This document shows positions 9,264-18,351 of a stretch of 64,000 nt of DNA, piece by piece. The notes below the pieces were generated by a model that saw only the letters and a list, made by a program, of their open reading frames with translations, was not told where the DNA came from and did not search any database. Origin of the DNA: Leptolyngbya sp. SIO1E4. Its GTDB lineage: Bacteria; Cyanobacteriota; Cyanobacteriia; Phormidesmidales; Phormidesmidaceae. The translations under genes and the position numbers were made by a program. Where the stretch lies: NCBI GenBank assembly GCA_010672825.2, contig JAAHFU020000005.1:1-64000 (forward strand), written 5' to 3'. Numbering within the stretch: position 1 is the first letter of the stretch; the number at the start of each line of letters is the position of its first letter.

Positions 9264-11321
9264 ATGGTTCTTCAATTCGGACGGGATATTTGCGGTAACC
9301 TCTCCACAGCTCAACAGCGAGAATGGCTGGTGACCAATGGAATCGGAGGCTATGCCTGTGGCACGGTGGCGGGACTGTTGACGCGCCATTACCACGGGCT
9401 GCTGGTGGCGGCACTGAAGCCGCCGTTAGAGCGGACGCTGCTACTGACCAAGCTGGACGAGCAGGTCACTTACGGGGGGCAAGCCTATTCCCTCCATACA
9501 GATCGCTGGGCCGATGGGACGGTGAGCCCTGAAGGCTATCGCTACATTGAACGATTCATCTTGGAAGGAACTATCCCGACCTGGACCTATGCCTTTGGAG
9601 ATGCCCTATTGAAAAAGCGCATCTGGATGGAGCCGGGGGCGAATACGACGTACATTCGCTACAGCCTAAAGCGCGGCAGCGAGCCAGTCACGTTGTTTTT
9701 AAAGGCACTGGTGAACTATCGCAACCACCACCACAGTACCCGTGGGCAAAACTGGTCGATGCAGATACAGCCGATTTCTCAAGGCATAAGAGTCACTGCT
9801 TTTAAGGGAGCATCCCCGTTTTATGTGCTGGCTGATGGAGGATCCTGGATGCCACACCATGACTGGTATCGAGGCTACGATCTGGCGGTTGAGCGCTATC
9901 GGGGGATTGATCCCTATGACGACCATCTGCACGGAGCCACGTTTGAAGTCGAGCTATCGGCAGAGCAAAGTTTTACGATCGCGGCCAGCACGGAAGCCCC
10001 GGAATCTATCCAATTTCAAGCGGCCCTCAAACGACGGCGACGGCATGAGCAACAGCTTTTGGGCCAATGGTACTCGGCTCGGTATTTGACTGCGAAGGAA
10101 GCGCCTCTGTGGATGGAGCAATTGGTGTTAGCTGCCGATCAGTTTGTAGTGGCACGCCCGGTTGAAGGGGAGCCCGAGGGCAAAACGATCATTGCTGGCT
10201 ATCCCTGGTTTGGGGACTGGGGCCGCGACACGATGATTGCCCTGCCAGGCCTCGCGATCGCCACCGGACGCCCAGACATTGCCCGCCCAATTCTGAAAAC
10301 CTTTGCAAAATACCTAGATCAAGGCATGCTCCCGAACTTGTTTCCAGAGGCGGGGCAAACCCCTGAGTACAACACGGTAGATGCCATTCTCTGGTATTTT
10401 GAGGCGATTCGCGTTTACTACTCCGTTACCCACGATTGCCTGTTGCTAGAGGAGTTGTTTTCAGCCCTAGCAGAGGTGATTCGTTGGCATCAACAAGGCA
10501 CCCGCTACAACATTCACTTAGATTCGGATGGCCTGATTTACGCAGGCGAAGTGGGAACCCAGCTGACCTGGATGGATGCCAAAGTTGGGGACTGGGTCGT
10601 CACCCCCCGTATCGGCAAACCCATTGAAGTTAATGCTCTCTGGTACAACGCTCTGCTGACCATGGCGCGATTTGCTGACCTGCTCGGTGTTTCTGGCAGT
10701 GACTATCGCCTGATGGCCGAACAGACTCGGCACGGATTCCAGCGATTCTGGTCTGACGAATTGGGTTACTGCTACGACGTGCTTGATGGGCCAGAGGGGA
10801 ATGACCCTAGCCTGCGACCGAATCAAATCTTTGCGGTCGCCTTCCCTGCTGCTGATTGCTGGAGGTCAGATTTATACACGAAAAAGCCAGCAGGCACTCA
10901 GCTTTTGGGCCCCCCCTTACTTTCCACCGATCAACAAAAGGCCGTTGTCGATCAGGTGGCCCGACAGCTACTGACTTCCCATGGGCTGCGATCGCTGGAT
11001 CCTCGCCATCCTAAATACAGTGGCCACTACGGCGGCAACCCGCTGCAGCGTGACGGCCATTACCACCAAGGCACCGTCTGGGGCTGGCTCATAGGCCCCT
11101 TTATCCAGGCGCATCTCCAGGTTTACCAAGACCCCGCCATCGCCCGCAGCTTTCTGGAGCCCCTGGCCGATCACCTCCGCGACGGTTGCATCGGCACCCT
11201 CAGCGAAATCTTTGACGGCAACGCCCCCATGATTCCCCGAGGTGCCTTTGCCCAAGCCTGGACAGTCGCCGAAGTCCTCCGGGCTGGATGCCTAATCGAT
11301 AACGATTCGGCGGCGTTGTGA
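9264..11321 (+). CDS. amylo-alpha-1,6-glucosidase (glycogen debranching enzyme, GDE type)
   Basis: 685 residues with the two-part architecture of bacterial and archaeal GDE proteins: an N-terminal beta domain (about 1-260; REWLVTNGIGGYACGTVAGL, TRHYHGLLVAAL) and a C-terminal alpha/alpha toroid glucoamylase-like domain (about 280-680; AGYPWFGDWGRDTMIALPGL, GHYGGNPLQRDGHYHQGTVW). It hydrolyses alpha-1,6 branches in glycogen or its limit dextrins. It lies 123 bases after the GH13 gene in the same direction. No strong Shine-Dalgarno is visible before ATG 9264. Confidence 0.94.
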   Translation: MVLQFGRDICGNLSTAQQREWLVTNGIGGYACGTVAGLLTRHYHGLLVAALKPPLERTLLLTKLDEQVTYGGQAYSLHTDRWADGTVSPEGYRYIERFILEGTIPTWTYAFGDALLKKRIWMEPGANTTYIRYSLKRGSEPVTLFLKALVNYRNHHHSTRGQNWSMQIQPISQGIRVTAFKGASPFYVLADGGSWMPHHDWYRGYDLAVERYRGIDPYDDHLHGATFEVELSAEQSFTIAASTEAPESIQFQAALKRRRRHEQQLLGQWYSARYLTAKEAPLWMEQLVLAADQFVVARPVEGEPEGKTIIAGYPWFGDWGRDTMIALPGLAIATGRPDIARPILKTFAKYLDQGMLPNLFPEAGQTPEYNTVDAILWYFEAIRVYYSVTHDCLLLEELFSALAEVIRWHQQGTRYNIHLDSDGLIYAGEVGTQLTWMDAKVGDWVVTPRIGKPIEVNALWYNALLTMARFADLLGVSGSDYRLMAEQTRHGFQRFWSDELGYCYDVLDGPEGNDPSLRPNQIFAVAFPAADCWRSDLYTKKPAGTQLLGPPLLSTDQQKAVVDQVARQLLTSHGLRSLDPRHPKYSGHYGGNPLQRDGHYHQGTVWGWLIGPFIQAHLQVYQDPAIARSFLEPLADHLRDGCIGTLSEIFDGNAPMIPRGAFAQAWTVAEVLRAGCLIDNDSAAL

Positions 11322-11340
11322 GTGCGAAATTAGAAAGCAG

Positions 11341-11442
11341 AAGGCTGAACTTTACGGGTGGATTAATCGCAAGGATGCAGACGGCAGCAACGTTCTCGAA
11401 GGCGGATTCCTGGGGCTCAACAGCATCGGCATGTTGATCGCT
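11341..11442 (+). pseudogene. fragment of a GH63/MGH1-type glucosidase
   Basis: Directly after the debranching gene, one + frame reads KAELYGWINRKDADG then GSNVLEGGFLGLNSIGM. This matches the NRKDxxGNNxFxGGFLGLDNIG block of the MGH1-type (GH63-like) glycoside hydrolases, which in cyanobacteria are about 880 residues long. Only about 34 codons are left, without start or catalytic residues, so this is a relic. It suggests that the glucan block once had a third enzyme that was largely deleted. Confidence 0.6.
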
Positions 11443-11469
11443 GATGCAGCTATGCAGTCAGGCTTCTGC

Positions 11470-12489
11470 CTAAAACGTGGCGCGTTTGCTCAGGAGTTCT
11501 CGAATGGTGAGCCCCGGCTGCAGTTGCCCGTCAAAGACGGTGCCAACTTTCCCCCGATAGAACTGGGTCATGGCCACCTCGTAGCCTTCTTGGGGCAGAG
11601 GAACATAGCCAACATCTTGAACAGCTGTCGGGGCATTTTCTAGATAGAACTGCACAAAGGCCTGCAAATTAGGGTTCTCTTGAGCTGCCTGGGCATTGAC
11701 GTAAATAAATAAAGGACGAGAGAGAGGATGATATTGCCCCTGCTCAACCATTTCTCGTGAAGGAACGACGGCCCCTTCACCGCTATCAACCCCGAGTGCT
11801 TTGAGCAACGTCTGGTTCTCTTCGTAGTAAGCAAATCCAAAATAGCCCAGGGCATCGGGATCGTTGCTGATGCCGTCAACTAATAGCTGATCATCTTCGC
11901 TGGCGATGTAGTCACTCCGGCCCGTGGTTCCGTCTTCAAGGATGACTTCTGTAAAGTAGTCGTAGGTTCCAGAAGCGGTTCCTGGCCCATACAGAGTGAT
12001 ATTCCGATTAGGCCAGTCACTGCGAATCTCGTTCCAGGTGGTGACTTGGCGCTGGGCCGACTCCGCCCAAACCATTTTGAGTTCTTCAACAGTAATATCT
12101 TCGGCCCAGGTATTTTCAGGATTGACCGCGATCGTAATTGCGTCAAAGGCCACGGGTAGCTCAAAGTAGCGAATATCCGCATCCCGACAGGTTGTCATTT
12201 CAGCTTCGCTAATGGGGCGGGAGGCGTTGTTTACAACCGTTTCACCGGCACAGAATTTCTCAAAACCATCGCCAGTTCCAGAGAAGGCGACTTCTAAAGC
12301 AATTTCCTCAGACTCGGCGGCTAAAAAGTCTGCCGCGATCGCATCTGTAATCGGGTAAACCGTACTAGACCCATCAATTCGAATCACCTGATCGGCAGAC
12401 CCAGTCGACCCTGACGGTGCAGAGCAGCTTACGGAAGCAACTCCAACGAGCATGAAAACCAGTGAGGCTTGGCGATTTAAAGTCTTCAT
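11470..12489 (-). CDS. sphX: SphX-type phosphate-binding lipoprotein
   Basis: The 339-residue protein has a lipoprotein signal with Cys near residue 22 (GVASVSC) and a PstS-like periplasmic binding fold: IDGSSTVYPITDAI near residue 40, GTGDGFEKFC, and GPGTASGTYDYFTEV with phosphate-binding Ser/Thr residues. The match is to SphX, the cyanobacterial phosphate-starvation-induced binding protein, rather than PstS. It is transcribed divergently from pstSCAB across a 650-base region with Pho-box candidates. SphX presumably delivers phosphate to the same PstCAB permease; induction by the SphS-SphR system is inferred from the Pho-box candidates. Confidence 0.92.
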   Translation of the reverse strand: MKTLNRQASLVFMLVGVASVSCSAPSGSTGSADQVIRIDGSSTVYPITDAIAADFLAAESEEIALEVAFSGTGDGFEKFCAGETVVNNASRPISEAEMTTCRDADIRYFELPVAFDAITIAVNPENTWAEDITVEELKMVWAESAQRQVTTWNEIRSDWPNRNITLYGPGTASGTYDYFTEVILEDGTTGRSDYIASEDDQLLVDGISNDPDALGYFGFAYYEENQTLLKALGVDSGEGAVVPSREMVEQGQYHPLSRPLFIYVNAQAAQENPNLQAFVQFYLENAPTAVQDVGYVPLPQEGYEVAMTQFYRGKVGTVFDGQLQPGLTIRELLSKRATF

Positions 12490-12655
12490 CTTTTCTAGAG
12501 TTAGCGTTTCGAGATGCCGTCAAAAACAATACTCACAGATGACGCCTTTGAAAATAGAAAAGCCATCAAAAAAATTTATGTTCTTTACAGTTTTCAATCA
12601 AAGGTCTTGACTCGCTGAAGTTTGAATTCCGATCTCAATTTTTCTAGGCAATAAA

Positions 12656-12674
12656 GTTAACCGTTAGTTAATTT
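12656..12674. promoter_or_regulatory. Pho-box-like direct repeat near sphX
   Basis: GTTAACCG and GTTAATTT, 8-mers separated by 3 bases (11-bp period), fit the cyanobacterial Pho-box pattern of PyTTAAPyPy(T/A) repeats. It lies about 170 bases upstream of sphX. The arrangement is nearly symmetric, so orientation is uncertain. Confidence 0.5.
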
Positions 12675-12860
12675 ACAAGATCCTAAAAATAGCTGGATTT
12701 TCCTCCGATTTCCTCCTGACTAAAAATTTTCAGGCGCTAAATAGCAAGATATCAATCAGACCTAATCGCTTTCTTACAGGGGTCTCTACAGCAATAGTCA
12801 GTCTGGGAAATCAGGGTCTTTGGAAACTTCATCGATAAAAATAGCGATAAATCTAGCGGC

Positions 12861-12879
12861 CTTAACCTGTTCTTTACCA
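12861..12879 (+). promoter_or_regulatory. Pho box upstream of pstS
   Basis: CTTAACCT-GTT-CTTTACCA gives two 8-mers with a 3-base spacer; the first is a perfect Pho-box unit and the second differs at one or two positions. A weaker third unit may follow at 12883. It lies about 280 bases upstream of the pstS start, oriented toward pstS, and would bind the response regulator SphR under phosphate limitation. Confidence 0.6.
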
Positions 12880-12971
12880 GAGCCAATTATCCTACTCAAT
12901 TTAGGGTGGAAAATCCTTCCTGAAATTAAATGAATCGAGGGTTGCTTAAGGCGACGAGGAGGCAGCTATGT

Positions 12972-12987
12972 GTGATATAGATATCAC
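12972..12987. promoter_or_regulatory. 16-bp dyad GTGATAT-AG-ATATCAC
   Basis: Perfect 7-base inverted arms around AG. It resembles a Crp/Fnr-family operator by its GTGA...TCAC ends, but the spacing is N8 rather than the usual N6, so the cognate regulator is not named. Confidence 0.4.
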
Positions 12988-13155
12988 TGAGTTGTCTCTG
13001 AACCCTGCTTTAATAGGTACCGAGGTTTGAACCTCTGGCTTATGAGTGCTGGGTCTTCAACACTTCATTAAGGGCTATCTCCTAAGGTAGTTGCTTGCTT
13101 TCAGGGATTGTCTGTAACGTTGGACTGCTTTTAAGCAAACAGAGTGGAATTGGCT

Positions 13156-14307
13156 ATGCTTCAAAAATTTGCCGCACAAATCGATTTACGTAAGGTTGCT
13201 GCATTAGCTCTGGTTGTGGGCATAACCGCTTGCGGTGGTGGCACAACTACGACTGAAACCCCTACCGAGGGTGGTGAAGAGACTGCTGCCGCGGGCGGCG
13301 AAGCTGCTGGTGAAAAGATCTTTGATGGCAACGTTGCTTTGACCGGTGCAGGTGCATCTTTCCCCGCACCTATCTATCAGAACTGGTTCGTTGAACTCAA
13401 TAAAAAGGTGCCTGAACTTCAGGTGAACTACCAGTCCGTGGGTAGCGGTGCTGGGGTTGAGCAATTTACCGCTGAGACCGTGAACTTCGGTGCCAGTGAT
13501 GTCGCAATGGAAGATGAAGAGATCGCGGCTATCGAGAAGGGCGTGCTTCTCCTCCCGATGACTGCAGGGGCCATCGTCATGGCGTACAACCTGCCTGGGG
13601 TTGATTCTGGTCTGAACCTCACCCGTGACGCTTACGTCGACATTCTGCTGGGCAACATCACCAACTGGAATGATCCAGCGATCGCGGATGCCAACCCGGA
13701 TGCCACCCTGCCTGACCTGCCGATTACGGTAGTTCACCGCTCTGACGGTAGTGGGACAACTGGCGTCTTCACCAAGCACCTGAGTGCTATCAGCGAAGAC
13801 TGGGCATCTGCCATTGGTGAGGGTAAGAGCGTTGAGTGGCCCACCACTGGGACATTTGTCGGCGGTAAAGGGAACGAAGGTGTCACTGCTCAGATTCAGC
13901 AAACTGAGGGTGCCATTGGCTACGTCGAGTACGGCTACGCTACCAACAACGGTTTGGCTGTTGCTGCCCTAGAAAACTCCTCTGGCAACTTCATTGAGCC
14001 AAGTGGTGAGTCTGCTTCGGCTACTTTGGATGCGGTGGAACTGCCTGAGAACCTGCGGGCCTTTATCACCGATCCAGAAGGGGCAGAATCTTACCCCGTT
14101 GTGACCTATACCTGGATGATGGTGTACGAAACCTATGATGACCCCGAGCTTGCCAAGGCGGTTGAAGTCATGGTTGAGTACGGCCTGAACGAAGGTCAAG
14201 AAGCCGCTCCTCAGTTGGGCTATATTGCGCTACCGAAGAGTGTGCGTGACCGTGTTGCTGAGATTGCTGATGGCCTGAGCCCTGATTACGAAATCACCGT
14301 TCAGTAG
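13156..14307 (+). CDS. pstS: phosphate ABC transporter substrate-binding protein PstS
   Basis: About 383 residues with a lipoprotein signal (VVGITACGGG) followed by a low-complexity linker rich in Thr, Glu and Ala, then the PstS domain: LTGAGASFPAPIYQNW, NYQSVGSGAGVEQF and HRSDGSGTTGVFT carry the phosphate-contacting residues. The frame extends to a GTG at 13144, but ATG 13156 is preferred because a GAGTGG sequence sits 8 bases upstream. It is the first gene of pstSCAB and captures periplasmic phosphate for the permease. A strong terminator after it likely reduces read-through to pstC, giving excess binding protein. Confidence 0.97.
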   Translation: MLQKFAAQIDLRKVAALALVVGITACGGGTTTTETPTEGGEETAAAGGEAAGEKIFDGNVALTGAGASFPAPIYQNWFVELNKKVPELQVNYQSVGSGAGVEQFTAETVNFGASDVAMEDEEIAAIEKGVLLLPMTAGAIVMAYNLPGVDSGLNLTRDAYVDILLGNITNWNDPAIADANPDATLPDLPITVVHRSDGSGTTGVFTKHLSAISEDWASAIGEGKSVEWPTTGTFVGGKGNEGVTAQIQQTEGAIGYVEYGYATNNGLAVAALENSSGNFIEPSGESASATLDAVELPENLRAFITDPEGAESYPVVTYTWMMVYETYDDPELAKAVEVMVEYGLNEGQEAAPQLGYIALPKSVRDRVAEIADGLSPDYEITVQ

Positions 14308-14318
14308 ATAGCTTGACA

Positions 14319-14341
14319 CAAGGGGGCTACGGCCCCCTTTT
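14319..14341 (+). terminator. intrinsic terminator between pstS and pstC
   Basis: The stem AAGGGGGC / GCCCCCTT closes a TACG tetraloop (the C(UACG)G type, extra stable in RNA), followed by a short T-run at 14338-14341. Its place just after pstS suggests partial termination inside the operon. Confidence 0.8.
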
Positions 14342-14382
14342 AAGTGATAACGATCGCTGATCTATAGAGGAGAGATAGGACT

Positions 14383-15336
14383 GTGACCGCTTCGGACACC
14401 CCCAATACGAGAAGTCGTTCAGCAGGTGAAAAATCGTTTGACAAATTCTTTGTTGGCCTGACGGTGGCCTTCGCAGTAGGAACCGGTTTGTTGCTGCTGG
14501 CGATCGCGATTGTCATCCTGCTGCAGTCGGTGCCTGCCATTGGGGAATTTGGTCTCAACTTCCTCTGGAACAGCGCTTGGAACCCAGTCGAGGGGCGGGA
14601 GGAATACGGCGCACTCCCAATGATTTACGGAACTTTGGTGAGTTCCTTCATTGCGCTGCTGATTGCAGTGCCTCTGGGCATCGGAACCGCAATTTTTCTG
14701 AGTGAGAATTTCATTCCCCTCAAAGTTCGCACCGTTCTGGTTTTCATGGTTGAACTGCTGGCCGCGATTCCGAGTGTGGTGTACGGGCTCTGGGGAATTT
14801 TCGTGCTGATTCCGTTTCTGAAAGGAATTGGGGATTGGCTCTACGGCAATTTTGGCTGGTTTCCGCTCTTTAGCACCGCTCCTGTAGGCCCTGGAATGTT
14901 ACCTGCTGGGGTAATTTTGTCGATTATGATTTTGCCCATTATCACCGCTATCTCCCGCGATTCGCTGGCGGCGCTGCCCCCTGACTTGCGGCAGGCGTCT
15001 CTGGGCATTGGGGCAACCCGTTGGGGCACGATCTTTCGGGTTTTGATTCCAGCTGCCATCTCGGGGATTGTAGGCGGTATCATGCTGGCGATGGGCCGAG
15101 CCATGGGTGAAACAATGGCCGCCACCATGATTATTGGTAACTCTAACCAGCTCAATGTGTCTCTATTGGCTCCGGCCAATACCATTGCCTCTCTGTTGGC
15201 CAACCAGTTTGCCGAGGCCAAGGGCTTGCAGGTATCAGCACTGATGTATGCAGCCTTTGTCTTAATGGTGATGACTTTGGTCGTCAACGTTTTGGCGGAG
15301 GTGATTGTGAATAAAATTCGCGCTAAATACGACTAA
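14383..15336 (+). CDS. pstC: phosphate ABC transporter permease PstC
   Basis: 317 residues with six predicted membrane helices and the ABC permease coupling motif (ALPPDLRQASLGIGATRWGT). It forms the inner-membrane channel with PstA. GTG at 14383 is chosen as start because it follows the purine-rich GAGGAGAG sequence. pstA begins 37 bases downstream. Confidence 0.96.
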   Translation: MTASDTPNTRSRSAGEKSFDKFFVGLTVAFAVGTGLLLLAIAIVILLQSVPAIGEFGLNFLWNSAWNPVEGREEYGALPMIYGTLVSSFIALLIAVPLGIGTAIFLSENFIPLKVRTVLVFMVELLAAIPSVVYGLWGIFVLIPFLKGIGDWLYGNFGWFPLFSTAPVGPGMLPAGVILSIMILPIITAISRDSLAALPPDLRQASLGIGATRWGTIFRVLIPAAISGIVGGIMLAMGRAMGETMAATMIIGNSNQLNVSLLAPANTIASLLANQFAEAKGLQVSALMYAAFVLMVMTLVVNVLAEVIVNKIRAKYD

Positions 15337-15373
15337 TGTTCCCTGTCCGTAATCGTTCTGGATTGCTGTAATC

Positions 15374-16270
15374 ATGACAAGTTTTCCTGCAAATTCAGCA
15401 GAACCTCTAGACCTTAAGGGGCTACGGAAAGATCCGTCTCGCTCCCGCGACTTGTTTAACATCGTCATGACGGTCATTTCAGGGCTCTGTCTGCTGCTCA
15501 CCCTCGTTCCACTCGTGTTGGTGTTGGCTTTTGTAATGGTTCAGGGGTTTAGTCGTATTAATGTAGGGCTGTTTGTTGAGCTGCCCCCACCCCCAGGGCT
15601 AGACGGCGGGGGGATTGCTAACGCCATTCTTGGTACCATCATTGTGGTAGCTATCGCTACCCTGATTGCCGTCCCGTTTGGGGTGATGGCAGCTGTCTAT
15701 CTCTCAGAATTTAGTGAAGGTAGTCAGATTGCTCGCTGGGTGCGCTTTTTTACCAACGTCTTAAGTGGCGTACCGTCTATTATTTCTGGGGTGTTTGTGT
15801 ATGCGCTATTGGTGCGAACCGGCTTCACAGGGTATTCTGCCGTTGCTGGGGGCGTAGCGTTAGCGGTGTTGATGTTGCCTACGATTATTCGCACGACAGA
15901 CGAAGCGCTGCAGATTATTCCTCAGGAAATTCGCTGGGCGTCGGTTGGCGTGGGGTCTTCCCGCTATCAAACGGTGCTGCAAATTGTCTTACCAGCGGCG
16001 GTGCCGTCTATTTTGACCGGAGTGACCCTGGCGATCGCACGGGCAGCCGGAGAGACCGCCCCGTTAATTTTCACCGCTTTGTTCTCGCCATTTTGGCCCA
16101 GTGGCGCCTTCAACCCCATTGCCAGCCTGTCTGTGTTGGTTTACAACTTCGCGATCGTACCGTTCAAACCCCAGCAGGAGCTTGCTTGGGCTGGCTCTTT
16201 GATTTTAGTGCTGCTGGTGTTGGTGACGAGTATCACTGCTCGTGTCGCCACCAGCCGCAAAACCTTCTAG
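15374..16270 (+). CDS. pstA: phosphate ABC transporter permease PstA
   Basis: 298 residues with six predicted membrane helices and the permease loop IPQEIRWASVGVGSSRYQTV. It pairs with PstC to form the phosphate channel. It is followed after 40 bases by pstB in the same operon. Confidence 0.96.
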   Translation: MTSFPANSAEPLDLKGLRKDPSRSRDLFNIVMTVISGLCLLLTLVPLVLVLAFVMVQGFSRINVGLFVELPPPPGLDGGGIANAILGTIIVVAIATLIAVPFGVMAAVYLSEFSEGSQIARWVRFFTNVLSGVPSIISGVFVYALLVRTGFTGYSAVAGGVALAVLMLPTIIRTTDEALQIIPQEIRWASVGVGSSRYQTVLQIVLPAAVPSILTGVTLAIARAAGETAPLIFTALFSPFWPSGAFNPIASLSVLVYNFAIVPFKPQQELAWAGSLILVLLVLVTSITARVATSRKTF

Positions 16271-16310
16271 ATCTTCTAGAGACGATTCTGACCAACAGTA
16301 GAGTGTAGTC

Positions 16311-17126
16311 ATGGTGAACCAAACAGCAGTCCAACCAACCACAGAGACTGTTTTTAGCGCCGAAAATTGCGACGTCTATTACGGCAGCTATAAGGCGTTG
16401 CGAGATGTCTGGATGGACATTCCTCGAAATAAAATTACGGCGTTTATTGGCCCCTCTGGTTGTGGTAAGAGTACGCTGCTGCGCTGTTTCAATCGGCTCA
16501 ACGATCTGATTGAATCGTTTCACCTGGAGGGCAAGATTGCCTACCACGGTCAAAACCTCTACGATCCTGACATTGACCCGGTTGAAGTCCGCCGTCGGAT
16601 TGGCATGGTTTTCCAGCGTCCGAACCCTTTCCCTAAAACTATTTACGACAACATTGCCTACGGACCTCGGGTCAACGGCTTTAAAGGGGATAAAGACGCG
16701 ATGGATGAAATCGTCGAAACCTCTCTCAAACGAGCTGTTCTATGGGATGAAGTCAAAGACAAGCTCAACGAGAGTGGCTTTTCTCTCTCGGGGGGGCAGC
16801 AACAGCGATTGTGTATTGCCCGAGCTGTTGCGGTTGAGCCGGAAGTCGTGCTGATGGACGAACCTTGCTCAGCGCTGGATCCGATCTCGACCCTCAAGAT
16901 TGAGGAACTGATGATGGAGCTGCGAGAGAAGTACACCATCATCATCGTCACTCACAACATGCAGCAGGCGACTCGGGTTGCCGACAGAACCGCTTTCTTC
17001 AATGCTGAGGCCACCGAGTCTGGCGGGAAGATTGGTTACCTGGTGGAATATGACGACACACGGGTCATCTTTGGAGAACCGAAGGAACAGGCCACCCGCG
17101 ATTACGTAACTGGGCGTTTCGGGTAG
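16311..17126 (+). CDS. pstB: phosphate ABC transporter ATPase PstB
   Basis: 271 residues with Walker A (GPSGCGKST), Q-loop ([11 protein letters not shown]), ABC signature (LSGGQQQRL), Walker B ([13 protein letters not shown]) and H-loop (IIIVTHNM). It drives phosphate import through PstCA. It is the last gene of the operon; a strong hairpin terminator follows. No phoU is present in the window. Confidence 0.98.
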   Translation: MVNQTAVQPTTETVFSAENCDVYYGSYKALRDVWMDIPRNKITAFIGPSGCGKSTLLRCFNRLNDLIESFHLEGKIAYHGQNLYDPDIDPVEVRRRIGMVFQRPNPFPKTIYDNIAYGPRVNGFKGDKDAMDEIVETSLKRAVLWDEVKDKLNESGFSLSGGQQQRLCIARAVAVEPEVVLMDEPCSALDPISTLKIEELMMELREKYTIIIVTHNMQQATRVADRTAFFNAEATESGGKIGYLVEYDDTRVIFGEPKEQATRDYVTGRFG

Positions 17127-17146
17127 TCGGGACACAATATCTTCGG

Positions 17147-17182
17147 AAAAGGAGGGACGCGAGTGCTCATGTCCCTCCTTTT
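17147..17182. terminator. terminator after pstB, bidirectional
   Basis: A perfect 12-bp stem (AAAAGGAGGGAC / GTCCCTCCTTTT) around a 12-base loop. The T-run on the plus strand and the A-run at the other side would make it work in both directions, so it may also stop transcripts from the threonine aldolase gene. Confidence 0.85.
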
Positions 17183-17202
17183 CGTGTCTCTATCTTTCAG
17201 CC

Positions 17203-17298
17203 TATAGCGGTATGCAGGCTAATCAAGCACACCCTAGACCCTAAACCCTAGACCCTATCCTGACCTAGATGTACTGGACTCAACTGAACAAGGCTATA
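17203..17298 (+). repeat. 96-bp MITE-like element, copy C
   Basis: Intact ends TATAGC and GCTATA. The C-runs at 17232-17255 give a complete four-run G-quadruplex motif on the minus strand. It belongs to the same sub-type as copy D (GTACTGGACTCAACTGAACA near the right end) and lies between the pst terminator and the end of the threonine aldolase gene. Confidence 0.9.
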
Positions 17299-17302
17299 TC
17301 TT

Positions 17303-18346
17303 TCAACAAGATGAGAGGGCATGCATTTCAGCTTTGATGTCAGCGACCAGGGCATCAATGCGATCGCGGGTGGTATTCCATCCGCACATGAGCCGCACCC
17401 CGCCCTTACCGATGAAGGTATAAAACTGCCAGCCTTTTTGATGCAGCGCCTGAATCACCGGCTCCGGCAACTCTATAAACACAGCATTCGCCTGTTGGGG
17501 AAACAGCAGCTTGATTTGGGGAATTTGAGAAACCTGCTCTGTCAGATAGGCGGCACAGGCATTGGCGTGCCGTGCATGGTGCAGCCAGATGTCATGTTCC
17601 AGCACCCCTAACAGCGGGGCCGACATAAATCGCATCTTAGAGGCTAGCTGACCAGCCTGTTTGCAGCGATAGTCAAAATCTTCAGCCAGGGCTTTGTTGA
17701 AGAAAATAACCGCCTCTCCTAAGGCCAGGCCATTTTTGGTGCCGCCAAAGCACAGCACATCAACCCCCTGCTGCCAGGTCGCCGCTGCTGGGGTGCAGCC
17801 CAAGGCCGCGATCGCATTAGCAAAGCGGGCTCCATCCATATGAATTTTGAGGTCATAGCGATCAGCCACCGCACGAATCGCCGCTAACTCTTCGAGAGAA
17901 TAGAGGGTGCCCACTTCAGTGGGCTGGGTCAGGCTAACAACCTTGGGTTTGGGGTAATGAATGTCGGTGCGCTTGCGCACAATGGCCTCGATCGCCTCAG
18001 GGGTGAGCTTGCCATTCAGCCCATGCCCCAGCAGCAGCTTCGCCCCATTAGAGAAAAACTCCGGTGCCCCACACTCATCCGTTTCGATGTGGGCCAGCTC
18101 ATGACAGATGACGCTGTGATAGCTCTGGCAAAGAGACGCCAATGCCAGGGAATTCCCCGCCGTGCCATTAAAGACAAAAAAGACCTCACAGTCCGTCTCA
18201 AAAATTTCTCGAAAGCGATCAGCCACTTTCTGTGTCCATGGATCTTCCCCATAGGCAGACACATGACCCTGATTCGCCGCCAACAAGGCCGCGATCGCCT
18301 CCGGACACATCCCCGAATAGTTATCGCTCGCAAATTGCTCAAGCAA
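17303..18346 (-). CDS. low-specificity threonine aldolase
   Basis: 347 residues, a fold-type I PLP enzyme of the GLY1/LtaE type: FASDNYSG at the start, the substrate-loop HxE motif (HELAHIETDECGAPE), KIHMDGARFANA with the PLP-ring Asp, and FGGTKNGLALGEA with the Schiff-base lysine. It cleaves L-threonine or L-allo-threonine into glycine and acetaldehyde. The start is TTG at 18346, supported by GAGGGAG 7 bases upstream and by the family-typical N-terminus. It lies 93 bases downstream of sdhB in the same direction, separated by a purine-rich tract on the coding strand. Confidence 0.92.
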   Translation of the reverse strand: MLEQFASDNYSGMCPEAIAALLAANQGHVSAYGEDPWTQKVADRFREIFETDCEVFFVFNGTAGNSLALASLCQSYHSVICHELAHIETDECGAPEFFSNGAKLLLGHGLNGKLTPEAIEAIVRKRTDIHYPKPKVVSLTQPTEVGTLYSLEELAAIRAVADRYDLKIHMDGARFANAIAALGCTPAAATWQQGVDVLCFGGTKNGLALGEAVIFFNKALAEDFDYRCKQAGQLASKMRFMSAPLLGVLEHDIWLHHARHANACAAYLTEQVSQIPQIKLLFPQQANAVFIELPEPVIQALHQKGWQFYTFIGKGGVRLMCGWNTTRDRIDALVADIKAEMHALSSC

Positions 18347-18351
18347 GTTTA

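Larger units (their letters stand above)
12490..13155. other. divergent sphX / pstS regulatory region
   Basis: About 660 AT-rich bases without a gene. It contains a strong Pho-box candidate at 12861-12879, a second at 12656-12674, and a 16-bp dyad at 12972-12987. These could serve both the sphX promoter on the minus strand and the pst promoter on the plus strand. Confidence 0.7.

Noticed and set aside
13204-13902. 232-codon minus-strand frame within pstS
   Set aside because: Antisense to a well-supported pstS gene, with no family resemblance; a GC/codon-bias shadow.
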